Shown here piece by piece: positions 9,355 through 22,100 of a stretch of 64,000 nucleotides of DNA. The stretch lies in the NCBI RefSeq assembly GCF_000003815.2, contig NC_049981.1, positions 20,492,646-20,556,645 of the forward strand. The letters are read 5' to 3'. The stretch's first letter is position 1. Each line of letters opens with the position of its first letter. This stretch comes from Branchiostoma floridae. Lineage: Eukaryota; Chordata; Leptocardii; Amphioxiformes; Branchiostomatidae. Under the pieces are notes generated by a model. That model did no database searches. It saw nothing but the letters and a program-made list of their open reading frames with translations, and had not been told where the DNA came from. A program made the position numbers and the translations under genes.

Positions 9355-11393
9355 ATGGCTTTTCCATTCCCTTTTACACCCGATCGGTTATTCACCATTG
9401 TCTTTATTGTTGTACTCTGTGTGGGTACCACAACTGTTTTTGCCGACTCATCTGCAACCACGGGACACTTCTTGCTCCAAAAGAACGGCAGACCATGTTT
9501 CCTTCTCGACCTGTCGGCTACCTGTCACGTACAGTACAAAAAGACAGACGGGACTCTCGCTACAGTGTCCTACCCTGTCCCGACCTACAGCCTGGCTGAC
9601 GGATATTGCAGCACTAAGCAAGACGAAAAGCTATCCGCGATTCAACTGAGTTTCGGTGACCGAGTACCGGGGCATGGTTTCAATGGGACTTTTGCGCTGA
9701 TATTAAGGTTTCAGCGGGACGCTCCCGTCATGACGCACTTCTGGTTGAATGAAGTGTACAGCATCCATACTCTGTCACCAGGACTGTTTCCTGACGCAAA
9801 GTTTCCCAACCTGCTCGAACACAGGTACGACTTTGGAACCTATCTCAAAACGACTGCCTTCTTGTCTCCACGTTCCTACCTGTGCAAGAGAGACAATGTA
9901 TTTTTCTTAGATCGAAACGCCGAAGAGTTTCCGTTAAACGTTACCATACACTACATTCATGTTCACCGTTCGAGGTTCATGATCGGGGAGGAAAGTTCGC
10001 CCAAACAGAGGAATGTCCACAGGACTTTCAAAGTACAACAGAACCACCATTAACGACAACCGGACCCTACCCGGTCACTACCAACACACTGGTCATCCCA
10101 GTCGGCCATTTTGTTTTGGAAGACGACAAAGGTCAGGCTTGTTTGTTAGCAAACTTTGGTGCCATGTTTCGTGTGGAGTATGAACTGATTCAGGGAATGA
10201 CGCGCAACACCACCTACGTGCTTCCAGAAAACTGTACCGTATCTGGCTTTTGCGAAGAGGAAACTGCTACCGTGACATTGAGTTTTGATACAGCTTTCAA
10301 TTTAAGCGCGTCTTTCTCGTCAGATGACAAGACATTTAAGCTGGTGTCATTATCAGTGGGATACACAAGAAGCGCAGCTCACTTCCCACATGCCCTCTAC
10401 CCAGATACAAGCAATATTGAAGAATTAACGAACTTGACACTATTGGAAACTAATGCCGGGAAGTCGTATCTTTGCAAGGAGCCAGAAGTGATCAAAGTAG
10501 GTCCACATGTTACACTCGAAGTTTTGGAGCTACAAATCCAGCCTTTTGACGTCAAAAATGGAACCTTTGGTGAAGCAAATGAGTGCAACAAGGATCATTC
10601 GTCTACAATCGCCCCTTTTCCCACCAATGCCAGTTTCACCATTGTGCCGGCGTCATCCATTCTACCGACCAACCGTACAAACACTACAACAAACATGCCG
10701 ACACTACCGCCCCCTATCGGTCCTACAGAACCACTGCAGGGTAACTACACAGTGCACGATTCTGAAGGGAAAGTCTGCCTTCTGGCAGACATGGGCCTAC
10801 AGCTCAGAATCAACTACACAAAACAAAACGGACAGATTGCTACAGGTGTTGTCAACGTGCCCGTGAACTCTGAAGTGTCTGGTAAATGTTCCGAATCCCA
10901 CTCATCGCTGACTCTTGCATTCTATGATGCAACATTTAACTTGACCATCTCGTTTGCCATGCACAAAAAAGACGGGGACCCAGACACCTATCAGTGGACA
11001 GGCCTTTACCTCTCATATGTAGAAGCGCCCTCTATCTTTCCGGGAACGCAACATCCAAACAAGCCGAGACTGATATCTAATACCAGTGTCCATCTGTTTA
11101 CCACTGGCGTCGGTAAGTCATACAAATGTAAGGCAGACGTCAATGCGACAGTAACGAAGGACATGACAATACTTGTCCGTCGGGTTCATCTGCAATCTTT
11201 TGGTGTAAAGTATGGGCAGTTTTCAGCTCCAGAAGAATGCGTTGAGGACTCCAGTGGGTCAGTGGATAAAACAGTAATAATAGTTGTTGGGATTGTTCTG
11301 TTTATCATAGCTCTATGTGTAGCTGTTGCTGGTGTTGTTGGTAAGAGGAAAGAACACAAGATGTACATTCGTCTGCCATCATTGTTGGATTAA
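9355..11393 (+). CDS. LAMP1-like: LAMP-like gene D, interrupted by a one-base frameshift
   Basis: Same single-exon, three-domain LAMP architecture as genes B and C, starting at the ATG at 9355 (an in-frame ATG at 9334 is possible). The frame is lost near 9965: where gene C reads GTTCAGCCCTTTC, gene D reads GTTCACCGTTCG, one base short, just before the QPF motif that ends domain 1. Upstream, the frame ends at about 10053 in unrelated residues. Downstream, the correct frame stays open for about 1.4 kb through domains 2 and 3, the membrane helix and the YIRL tail. An otherwise intact frame implies a very young mutation, an allele, or a sequencing/assembly error. As assembled it would yield a secreted, truncated first domain. 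Confidence 0.85.
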
Positions 11394-11791
11394 TATGTTT
11401 TACCTGGCGATCTTGAATTATAGTAATGTTACCTAACGTTATACCTGATACAATAGGTAACACAATGCCTTTGCATATTGGTAACACAGACAAGGCATGC
11501 ACACCAAAAACAAGTTCACTGCGATCTATCATGTATGTGTCGACCAGCTGAGATACCTGGGTACAATATTTGTACTTTGCTTGTCCATACAGAAATAATT
11601 CATGCCACATGGATAATTATAATATATATAAAATTATATGAATACAGTCATGATGGAAAAAGAAGTAAGTCATTGTCATCCTTGAACAGAAAGTAGGTAA
11701 ACCCGCATTATAGTAGCCTTATCTCAGAATCCTATATAGTCTATATAGTCTATATAAAAAAATAACTTCCATATGGCTGAATACAATAGTC

Positions 11792-14700
11792 TTAGAGGGA
11801 CGCAGTCAAACTGTAGTTTAGAGCATCAAGTTGTCGTTCCCAATCCTCCAATTCGTCATCGTAATCATAATCATCCGCTCTCGTTCCTTGATTTTCGAAA
11901 TACGTCACCAGGCGGAGTGTGTCTCGTTCCCGTTCTTCCTCCTCCTGTGCCACGTACTTGTACCGTGACGCCACCCCGCAAAACGCCACGAAGTTCAGCA
12001 GCCCCAGAGCGGCCAGTAGGAAGAGGTACGCCTCCAGGTATCCTTCGTTTGGTTCGTCCGGATACCACTCTGTGCCTGATGGGAACATGTACTACATATG
12101 AGCCAAGTGTTACAATGTATAGCATAGTCAAACGTGGATTACACGTTACATTGCATAAAGACAGTCAAACTCCACATTTACTGTGCAACTAGTGGCAGCC
12201 GTGAGGGCTCACACAGTGTCGGATTTACATATTGCCTGATATGTTAGCTAATGTATGTAAATGCTGCCCTGCCTGAGTCGCTTTTGCTATTGTGCAACTG
12301 TTCTTGCCCACTCCGATTCCCCAAATTTTATCTTTCATTTCTGTTTACCTACTTTGTTTCATTATTGTGAATTTATATTTAATTCAATACTAAGTTACAG
12401 TTAGTAATCATTTTTGTGTATCTTGATTTGGATTTTGTAAAAGATCCCCTGGAATTCAGTTACCAAGTTAACTGAAAGGACAACTCTTTCATGAATAAAA
12501 TCTATATATTGTACGAGACCCATGTGGCATAAGTCGATTGATGCTTTTGCTATCCTAACTTATAGTTTCATTAGAAAAGTTCCAAATCTAAAATGATTGG
12601 TATAAGACTGCTAAAGACATAATACAAGGACAATCAAAAATTGTTGAGCGTGTTAGGCTGGCTCTGCAGACTCCTGAGGCTCACCTGGTGTGGCAGCATT
12701 CACCACGTTGATAAGTACTGCGCCTGTGAGACTGCCCAGCCCCATGGTGATCCCGACCAGGCCCATAACCACGGTGCTGAGAGGGGCGGGGGCCTCCGTG
12801 TAGGCGAACTCGATACCTGGGGAAGGGGGGGGAGTTATATTAGGTAAAAATTTTACATTCCTGCAATGTTTTAGATCTTACTTTTTATAAAATATTTGCA
12901 TGGATCACGTGAGGTTTAATTTGTTATGTGCAAAAGTGGTTTCATCTATAGGAAGCACAAAAATGTCCTCTTTTGTCTGTATAGTTACTACATTTAGTAG
13001 GGTAATATTTTGTACTGGTTGTGAAATAGAGCCTGTCCTTGGTGCTGAATGACCTTCATACCAGTATCGCGACTCCCCTATCCTTGGTGCTGATCCGTCT
13101 TCATGGCAGTAAAATACCTGGTTTCTAGTGCAAAGTGAAAGGGATATAGAAACAACAACTCTGAGCTGAATATTTTACCTGACGACATGACGAACACCTC
13201 CCCCGTCCCGACTAACAGGTACTGTGGACCCAGCCATAGGGCGTTGATAGAAGAGGCGTTGAAGGGGACGCCGCCCAGCCACTGCCTCACGACTCCGCCC
13301 TCCTCTATGACGTTTTTACGTGCGATCTCCATCCCCGCTGCGACCAAGATAGCCAGCAACCCAAGGAAGTGACCAGCACCTTCAGAGGAATGTAAAGATA
13401 GATTAGATACCTCAGCAGTGAAAGCTACGAGCAAATATTATCAGATATAGCGTGTTTGTTTGTTTGTTTGAAACTTTATTTATTCATAAGAAGTAGGTCA
13501 CTTGTCATTGAGGTCAAGATGAAAGAGGGAAGGGTAAGGGTAAGACAAAATATAACAAGGAAATAGATACATCATCTAAAGCCCTAATAAATCTATAAAC
13601 ATTATCATTATACATGCATTGTAGAAACATATTAAGGATGAAAGCTGGTATATGTCTTGAATCCGTTCGTTTGTGTCATTATGATCACCATGATACGGCG
13701 TACCTGCTATCTGGAATATAACACTGAAATTCATGTTGATATGTTGTTATAGGTGAATCGATTCTAAAATTCACACAGAGGTAAGGAGATGACAGTTCTT
13801 TCATACACGCTCATGACTAAATGGAGGTAAGAACTTACCCATTCTCTTTAGTGGACTCGGCCTAATATTGCACATCTCAAGCATGGGATATACCACTCTA
13901 TCCATGAGGGGGACCAGCAACAGTATGGGGATGATAGCAAACAGGTTCAGCGCGGCGATAGGAAGGACTATCCCGGTCGAACCCACGTCCAAGTTCAACC
14001 GCATGGCCTGTAGGAAGAATGTCGTCGGTATCTGTTGGGAAAATTGAAGAGATTTATAATTTACCTTCACGGATGTTCCATTTCTTCTTCCGTTCCAAAA
14101 AATAAGGCCAATATCTTGGACCACACTGCTGTCACCATGTTAAGTTACATTACGTAGCAAGTGGCAGGACAAAGCTGAAAAGGAGCTTATTACTATTACT
14201 ATTACTAAGCATATGAATATGTTTCAGAAAGAATAAACAGACCAGGAGTTTGTTAGACTACACTATGTGAAGGTAAATATTATGTATTTGCTTGCAAATT
14301 TGACCTTTCTAGTTGATATCACATTGACGTTGTGGTAAAGGGAATTAAATCTACGTAGCACGCTCAAACAATGGAAAAATAAAAATATTCGTTGCGTAGA
14401 TAATAGATATCCTACCTGATAGAAGACAGTTCTGTTTAAGACTTGCACCAGGAAGACGGGAAAGATTCTCTCCAGTTTCTTCACCATCTCCACGTGTGTG
14501 TCTGAATAGGACCCCCCGCAACTTTCCTTGGCTCGGTCTAGCCAGGAGTCCACGTGACCACCCAGTCTGCCCCTCCATCTCACGGTGTTCTTCGTCGCTT
14601 GGAAGACGATTCGGAGAGTCGTGGCTAGAGGGCTTACTGTAAAACAAACATCCGTTACAGCCAGGCGCTATCACATGAGCGACACATCGGGTATATTGCA

Positions 14701-17140
14701 AAGCCCTGCACAGCTCGTACGAAAATTATACGTCGTGCAATTTTCATCGTGATAACACCACATGAAAGTTTTCCCAAGACAGTACATCCATAATTATCCC
14801 GAGCTGTCAACAACAGATGTCACGCAGGGACCTTGACCTTGACACTTTGACCTTTTTGAATGGAAGGTGACCTTGAAACATTGACCTTTTCATTTGAGGG
14901 GCGGTATGTGGTTTCATGAAAACCTTGACACATTGACTTTTGCCGGGCGGCAGGTGGACCTAATTTGACATTGAACTTCTGACCTTTGCTGGGCGGTAGA
15001 TGGACGTAAGACTTCCTCCCCAGGTACAGGGCGAGCAGAGCTACCAGCATGGCGACTGCCGGGATCAGGTAGCCGATGTAGAAGTCCACCTCCTGCTGGA
15101 TGTAGGAGATGGCCAGACACGCCATGGCTGACGCCACGTTCATCAACCAAATCCACCTGCACGTAGGGGAAAGTGTGGTGTATGCATGTTTTTCAAGGGA
15201 TTACTATTAGAGTGATAATAACCGGTGATGAGGTGCTGAGGGCTTCTATAATCATCGCAAAAAGAAGCATAAAACACAGGATGACACAATGATAATGACC
15301 GGTGATTAGTGGTAAATGGAGCTTTCTCATTGGTCAACGTCATCTGGCTATGTGTTACTGTCCCATGGTTTGCAATTTAAGAGTTGCATTCGGATGTTGG
15401 GACGAAGAAGAACTTGTCCTGAATAGAGCTAAGGTTTGTTTGATCGTACTAGTTTCTGCCTTTTCACTCACCAGTTAAAAAACGACTGTAACTCTTGCTC
15501 CCCTAGATCCCTGAGTTGGTACGCTCCAAAGGCGCTGACGTTCGCTTTGATGCCGCCGATACCAACTGAGATGAAGAGGAGGGCGAGGAGGAAGATCCCC
15601 TCCTTTTGTGAATCAGTCAGGCTGTAAGGCGGGCTTCTGTGGTGTTCCAACAACTCATCAAACGGAAACGCCATAACAGGGAGTAGAGCAGAACCTGGAA
15701 AGTGTCAGGTCATAGAAATTAATAAACACACAAACCCAATATGACTGTATTCTGACTAAAGAGAAATAAGGAGTTCAAGAGGAGCGGTTTCAACTGAAGT
15801 GAGACTTCTGCCTAACCGAAGAATTCTACTCTACTCATAACTGCATCATCCAAATCGTTTTTAATCTAGGGGCGTGGTTAAATTCGTCGTCGGTCGTCCT
15901 TTCCAGATTTCGATGCCATAGAATATTGAAGCATAGCCTGGGTATCATTCGATTACTACGAGTACTCCTATACTCGCTTCCCTGGAAACCATTTTTAAGG
16001 GAATAGAGCAGAGAAGCCACGGCAGTAATCGAATAACACACATGCTTAGGTTAGTTCAAGCAGGCTGTGACACTAACAACCGCCGAAAAGGATCTAATAC
16101 AGAATTCTCCATTAAGTGACTTTTGTAGGACACATGCACGACTATCCCAAGAATGCCTTCTGATCGCAGTCGTACGAAGATTACGTATTTCTAAGCCATG
16201 TGCAAGTTTCAATATGGACTGTACCAACACAGATGAGCTTTCGTGCTAATAATGCCAACCCATATTTAGGTCAAAACAATAGCAAAGATGCCTAAAAAGT
16301 ACTCAATATAACGAAATTAAAATCTTATCTTAGTCCATGGATTATTTCTGAACAATATTGACGCCCTTACGTTTTCCCTGTGTGGTGCTAAAATGACGAA
16401 GTCTATCCTGTGACGTGTGTCTATATGATCAAATGTAATCTGACGCCAACACCACAAATCTTAAATACTGTAAAGGGGGAAATGTGGCTTTAATATTTGC
16501 AGTTTAGTACGTAGTGACGTATAAACAGCGAACTTCAATAGGTAGCGAAAATTGTTATTCTGTCCTTTGCCCCCTCGATTCAACCACGAACTTAAAATCA
16601 ACTCAAACACTCCATTTTTTCCTACAGTGAAATTAGATTTCCAGAAAATTTCCGTTTCTACAGTATATCATGCTCTTTATTCTTAGCAACAGCGTAAGTG
16701 TACTCACCCAAGAAGTGAATTATTGCACTTATGACGATAGCCTTGCACTTGCCCAGGTAGGAATCCGCGACCCAAATCCCGACCAAAGGCACGATCAAGC
16801 TCATCCCGATAAACACATGACTGATACTGACCGCCGTGGCGCTGGTGTAGTCAAGTTCAACTGTACAAAACAGCACCATGTTGGCAATAACACTGAAGAA
16901 CGTGACTCTCTCAGCCAGTTCTACCAGAAGGATACAAATCGTCACTTGAAGCTTAGAAGGTGCCCCGGTTGAGACAGAGCGTTCCAGTTTTTTCGTCCCC
17001 CCTCCCCATGGAAGGAGTGGAATTTCCTCCAAAGCCGAGCCTTCGCGGTCTAATGTAGTAGCCATGTCCAAGGATTGGCGATATTTTCTGTACGTTTCTG
17101 AGCTTGCGAGAAACCCCGCCGACAAACCGGAGCGAGCCAT
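11792..17140 (-). CDS. SLC15A4-like: SLC15 (POT) proton-coupled peptide/histidine transporter, gene 1, 8 exons
   Basis: Inferred exons in transcript order: 17140-16708, 15694-15472, 15156-14984, 14636-14416, 14031-13839, 13379-13179, 12816-12685, 12075-11792; all introns GT-AG, total 619 aa. POT/PTR family, about 12 membrane helices, closest in type to SLC15A3/A4, which export histidine and small peptides from the lysosome or endosome with protons. The family's ExxER motif is present as ELAER in helix 1, and the EFAYTEAP motif at the start of exon 7 is typical. The long N-terminus has EEIPLL, an acidic dileucine lysosomal sorting signal. Odd points: the usual YYWCIN motif is replaced by FNWWIWLMN, the intron after WLDR found in genes 2-4 is absent, and the C-terminal tail is long and acidic. 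The last exon is partly copied twice into the LAMP array. Confidence 0.88.
13441..13700. other. Intron 5 of SLC15 gene 1, low-complexity
   Basis: Contains a short (TTTG)n run at about 13455-13470 followed by unremarkable AT-rich sequence; no gene is seen. Confidence 0.4.
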
Positions 17141-17226
17141 GTTTGCTGCGACCCGTTAACCAGTTTTACCGCGGATTAGCGGTCAATTGTCTTCCTCCGG
17201 TGCTCTGCATGCAAAGTACTAACATG

Positions 17227-17250
17227 CAAGGACGTTATATAACGTCCTTG
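17227..17250. promoter_or_regulatory. 24-bp perfect palindrome upstream of SLC15 gene 1
   Basis: The sequence reads CAAGGACGTTAT and then its exact reverse complement. It contains a central TTATATAA (TATA-like) core and two ACGT half sites, and lies 87-110 bp upstream of the gene 1 start codon. A core promoter or a dimeric factor site is plausible but unproven. Confidence 0.45.
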
Positions 17251-19005
17251 TTACATGTAGGGGGACTTTCAAACAGGAGGGCAACAACAGTAGTCTATGA
17301 ATGGTCTTCCTGTTTATCAAAGTCGCCGGTTAAGAGTCACGTTTTCCGTTGCACCTGTTTCGATGTTAACAGCAGAACTTTGCATTCAACCGTTTCGACT
17401 ACACAGCTCACCGCACCATGAGTCCTGCCAGCATTCCAGCACGGGAGAGACCATCCGAATGACAACATGCGACATCCGCTCGACGAAAAGGCAAGAAAAT
17501 CGCAAAAACGTCCAAAGCGTGTTAAGTCTTCCTCTTGCTGCTGCCTTTTAGTCTGTTTTGGATCAGTGAGGCCTCGGTCTACAACGTTTTTGGCTCACAA
17601 ACATGGCTATCCGTGTCCGGGACACACGTACGTGTACATCAGCGAACACAGACGAGCCAGTATGTACGAAGACGTGTTAGGTTTTCCCAAGGAGGGTTGG
17701 AAGGATCAAGTTGGTGTTTTCTTCGCACTCAGACGATGTTTGCCTAAGCGGGGACACGGGGTGTAATAACTTGCGCACACCCAGTTTTTAAGCAAGTAAG
17801 TTTTTACAAGGGGTGCGGGCCTTAACGTAGGGACTTCGCAGTGCAGCATCACTTCGTTGTGGCGACTTAAGAAAGAATTATAGATAGCACGAACGATGTC
17901 TTGTTTCGCTAGTGCGTGTGTGTAATGAGTAAAGTTTGTTAAAGGTTCTCCCTAACGCGTCGCTCCAATGGTAAAGGCTTGTGTACACTTCCTGTGTGCG
18001 CTCACGTTACGCCGAGCTCGGGTTTCCGTGCCACAAGATAGACTGCGCATTGTACCCTGGATCCCAAAATGTACTCCAAGCAGACGCCTGGCTCTGCCTG
18101 GTTTTTCACCTCTGTTCGTGGCGTCTATTTGGTGATACGCATTTTGTTAGTGATCGCGGGGTCTGTAAATGTACAGGTAGTCCCATACCTATTATTGAGT
18201 CCCTACGGGCAGAGGGTTGTCAATGACACATTTAATATTGAAAAGTGGAGCTCATTCATTTCCTCCAACCGCCTTTTATCCGCCCTCCAAATTCTGACAA
18301 AATTTGATGGCGTCGTTTGTCCCTCTTATTTTAGATATTGTAGCCATGATTCATCCACTCACTCATTTGCAGCGTTTATAAATATCCCACCCATCCAATG
18401 TACAGGTGGACTCTGTACAATAAAAGCTATTTAACGTCGTAAAGTGACAGCATAACCTAATCTGTTGCGCTTCTATGCTAATCCACAAGACGGCGCTGGA
18501 GACCCGCTCGTCTCCAATATCTAGTTCGAAAAAAGATGCAGTTGGCTTCGACGTAGAATCACCATGAGTTTTGCCAATGATTCTGAACCATGTCCGTCTG
18601 ACAGCTTACTTTCAAAAAGCAAATCCTGTCCTTCCAGTGAATAATTTTGGTTCTTCCCTAACCCTGCTATTGATTAATTATCGGTGTTCATTTATCGGCG
18701 TCAATGTCGTCGTTTTTCCAAGCACGTAAGCCACCAGGGGTGATGTCATGGATCCAAAACCTTAAAGAGGAGAGGCTGTTCTATTCTTTGTTAGGCGAAT
18801 CCCAACTTAATAAATCAAACTCTCCAAATGGTAAGTATTTCACCTTGCGTGCCTTACGCAAAAGGTAAATATACCCTTACCGTAATAATACCGTGTGTAA
18901 AGCGTTTATCAATGTTTTACAGATGAACGTTAAGTCAAAACGTTCTCGGATTGGAGTTTCTTTCCGGAGGGAGGGAGTCCGCTGTCTCCATACGCCACAG
19001 GACAG
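17251..19005. other. Intergenic region between SLC15 gene 1 and ferritin
   Basis: About 1.75 kb between divergent genes. Several short open frames occur (for example 17467-17766 and 18069-18434) but none resembles a known protein or has supporting structure. No repeat family was recognised. Confidence 0.5.
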
Positions 19006-19013
19006 TATATATA
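19006..19013 (+). promoter_or_regulatory. TATA box of the ferritin gene
   Basis: TATATATA lies about 42 bp upstream of the iron-responsive element. A start site about 25-32 bp downstream of this box would put the IRE within roughly 15 nt of the cap, the position needed for translational control. Confidence 0.65.
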
Positions 19014-19047
19014 CCAGGGTTCCGTCTGCGAACCTCAGATGCAGAGG

Positions 19048-19081
19048 TTGTTACCGCTTCTTCAGTGTAGGAACGTAACGA
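19048..19081 (+). promoter_or_regulatory. Iron-responsive element (IRE) in the ferritin 5' UTR
   Basis: The hairpin has a CAGTGT loop (19063-19068), a five-pair upper stem (TTCTT with AGGAA, one G-U pair) and an unpaired C at 19057. The lower stem pairs TTGTTACCG with CGTAACGA if one C bulges. This is the canonical IRE layout (CAGUGN loop, five pairs, C bulge). Known role: iron-regulatory proteins bind it when iron is low and block ferritin translation. Confidence 0.9.
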
Positions 19082-19160
19082 CTTCGTCTGTCCCATTTCC
19101 CACATTTTTGCCCACCAAATTTGTCTGCTAACTCGTGCGACTAAATCCAAGCTGTTCGAA

Positions 19161-22100
19161 ATGGCGCAGGATTCCCCGTCCCAGATCCGACAGAACTTCC
19201 ACGAGGAGAGCGAAGCGGGCATCAACAAGCAAGTCAACATGGAGTACTACGCCAGCTATGTCTACCGCTCCATGGTAGGTACACTGCTAACACATGCATA
19301 TTAAGCTGCTCGCTCTTATAGGAGCAATCATCAGGTTTCATTGTACGGTTTTACTGCGACTGCATTGCCATAAGGCCACATTATACATCACTAGCTGTCT
19401 GTGCCTTTTCATGAATAAGTGGCAAATTCAGATTTCCACTGACATGACTGAATACTGCTTACTGTTGACCGTATTTGTATTTGTTTTGACCAACATTTTC
19501 ATGGTGAGATTTTCCACCAACCATAAAAGCTGCAATGAATTGCTTTCAAGTCATATTTGTAGGAAAGATCCAGGCTAACCATTAGTGGCAATGGCATATG
19601 GTACGAACAGGATATCTTATTAAATGTTTCAGTGATCAAAATAAGGCCACTTGTTATACTAGAAGGCAGGTTTTAATGATATTGTAACCTACGCATATAT
19701 GTTCATGTGAATTCTAAGAAGCACTATCAGATGTTGTGAAGGACATAGTTTTTAGCGACGCCTGATGGGCGAGCTTAATAGTATAGTGTGGAACCGTTTC
19801 GAAAGTATTCTAAAAACTGTACAGGAATGTCAGGAATGTCAAAAGTCCGCGCGTGCGTAGTTTCATCATGCCGGACTGTACCATTACCTCCACGGGTAAG
19901 CTTTCCAGTCGCAGGACACATACCGCGGTACCAATATACGTGTGCACAGCAGTGTTTTCCGTATTCGCGCAAGGCGATTTTTGATTGATAGCCGTGCAAA
20001 ATTGAGAAAAGCCTAGGACTTCAGACGTACCCGAATTGTAGTATGTAGTATGGTGGTCATGGAAATGTAAACATTTGAAATAGGGGATAAAAGATTGTTG
20101 AAATATGTTTCTCGAAAAATGACCTGTGAGTCGTGGAAATCACTTCCGGGTTCGTTCGTGGTTTATGTGTCCAGGAGTTTGGAAAGTTTGGTGGCCTTCT
20201 TCACCCTTAATATCTTTGCTTCAAAAATACAAACTGATGTGTGAAACAGGCATTGTTTGAGCTTAAAACATGTGGGGGTTGTGAGATAGCGATGTGATAG
20301 TTACCTTACCCAAGAAAGTTATATTTTGGGTAGCGTTTGTATGTGTGTGCCGGTTGTAGAAGACCACCATAGCTTAAGAACGCCTGGATGGATTGTATTG
20401 ATATTCGGTATGTGGGTAGGTCTTGTTGAGACCTGGAAACGATAAGATTTTTGGCTTCCTATTGGCCTGCTACGGTACTGCAGCAGAACTTCCTGGTTTG
20501 ATACCTCGAGTTCTGGACATGCTGCGGCTATGAATCTTAAGTGGTTGACAGCTCTTGATGCTGTAAGTAAGTGGTATAGGTTTGGGCCCCCTAGCGGCTT
20601 ATTTTGGAACTGCAGGACAGGTGACTTAGGTGTCAGACTATTAAAGGGAATAGCCAAAGAAGGGGTTGACGGATTGTTATGGTTTTTGATATGTGGATAG
20701 GTTACGTGATGGTTAATATAATTGCATATTAATTATGAAGAATTATGCAGAGTGGAAGCTAATTTGCATAATAAATTGGGAAATTGTCTAAACATGCTCA
20801 GCTCAATTAAAGGACCATTACAACATGTGACCTTTGTAACTGAGAAAGAGAAGAATATTGATAGATAAATACCTTATTTGCATAATTAATGAGAAAATGC
20901 TAACATATATTGCGCATGTCTGTTTGTTGGAGATGATCAAGTTATATAGTTTATGCAAATGAGGGCCTTATTTGCATAATTCATGACAAACACAATTAAT
21001 TCAGTAGAAAAATATTTTTATATATCTATATTGTATCGATACTGGTCGAAACCCTTTTTTTTAGCATATTGTTATTTAGCTAGAGTAAGATGATGCCCTG
21101 ATTTGTAAAATCGAAGCATTTACATTAGTTCACACTTCACTCACAAGGGACCCCCTTTGACAGCAATGCTCTATGAACATCCATCGCCAGACGAATGGAA
21201 TACGACTATTAAAACCCATTAACAACAACAATCTATAAAACTTATAAACATTAAAACCGTCGCTATGGCAATAATTTTAATTGCCACACTTTTTGTGTTT
21301 GGGTAATACCGATACCGCACATAAAACAGCAGGGTCAAGGCCAGGAGGCCATTGACAATCGTTTCTGCTTGTCATTCTACTTGCTGCGTCATCCCTACTG
21401 GCTGTTACGTTAGGCGCGGCACGTACACTGGATACATGCCGGGTCAACGACCGGGCGTCGATCCAAATCTCATTTTGGCGAGCTTCCGTTCGAATCAAAA
21501 CATATTGATTTGAGACGTGTAGAACGAGAACCCCTTGTTTTTCTTGTCATTATACCAGTTAAGTCCTCCGTTTAGAATGGGGTACGGATAAGGATTTTGA
21601 ATGGCTCCAACACAGATAGATATAATGTTAAAAGCTGTGAACGGTACATGTACGTATGACATGCATGTGGATAGGCCCTTGTACCTAAAACTGGTGGGGG
21701 TAAAATACTTCGATACTTCACAATCTACATAACGTTAGATATAGAGAGAAATAAAACACAATCTCTTTATACTGATACCAATAATGATATTGAAACACCT
21801 TCTACTCCATACCATGCGTTCTGTGAAGCGTTTGCTATAAGAAATCGCTACAGGATTGCAACGCTGTTGTATTGTGTATATGGCTAAGGTCAGGTTATGA
21901 TTTGAGTGTACACTTTTTTCACTTACTTGGGCCCTTTGTTCCGGTCGGAACATAGGCCACCGATGATGGTCCTCCATTGTACCCTCCTCTGGGCTTTCTT
22001 CCTCAGATCCTGCCAGCTGTTGCAGATACTTTTCATCTCTTCCTCCGTGTCTCTCCTCCAACTATTCCTGGGCCTCCCCCTCTTCCGCTTGCCCTGAGGG

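Noticed and set aside
18069-18434. 121-residue open frame upstream of ferritin
   Set aside because: No recognisable motif, no supporting splice structure, and low-complexity flanks; treated as chance.
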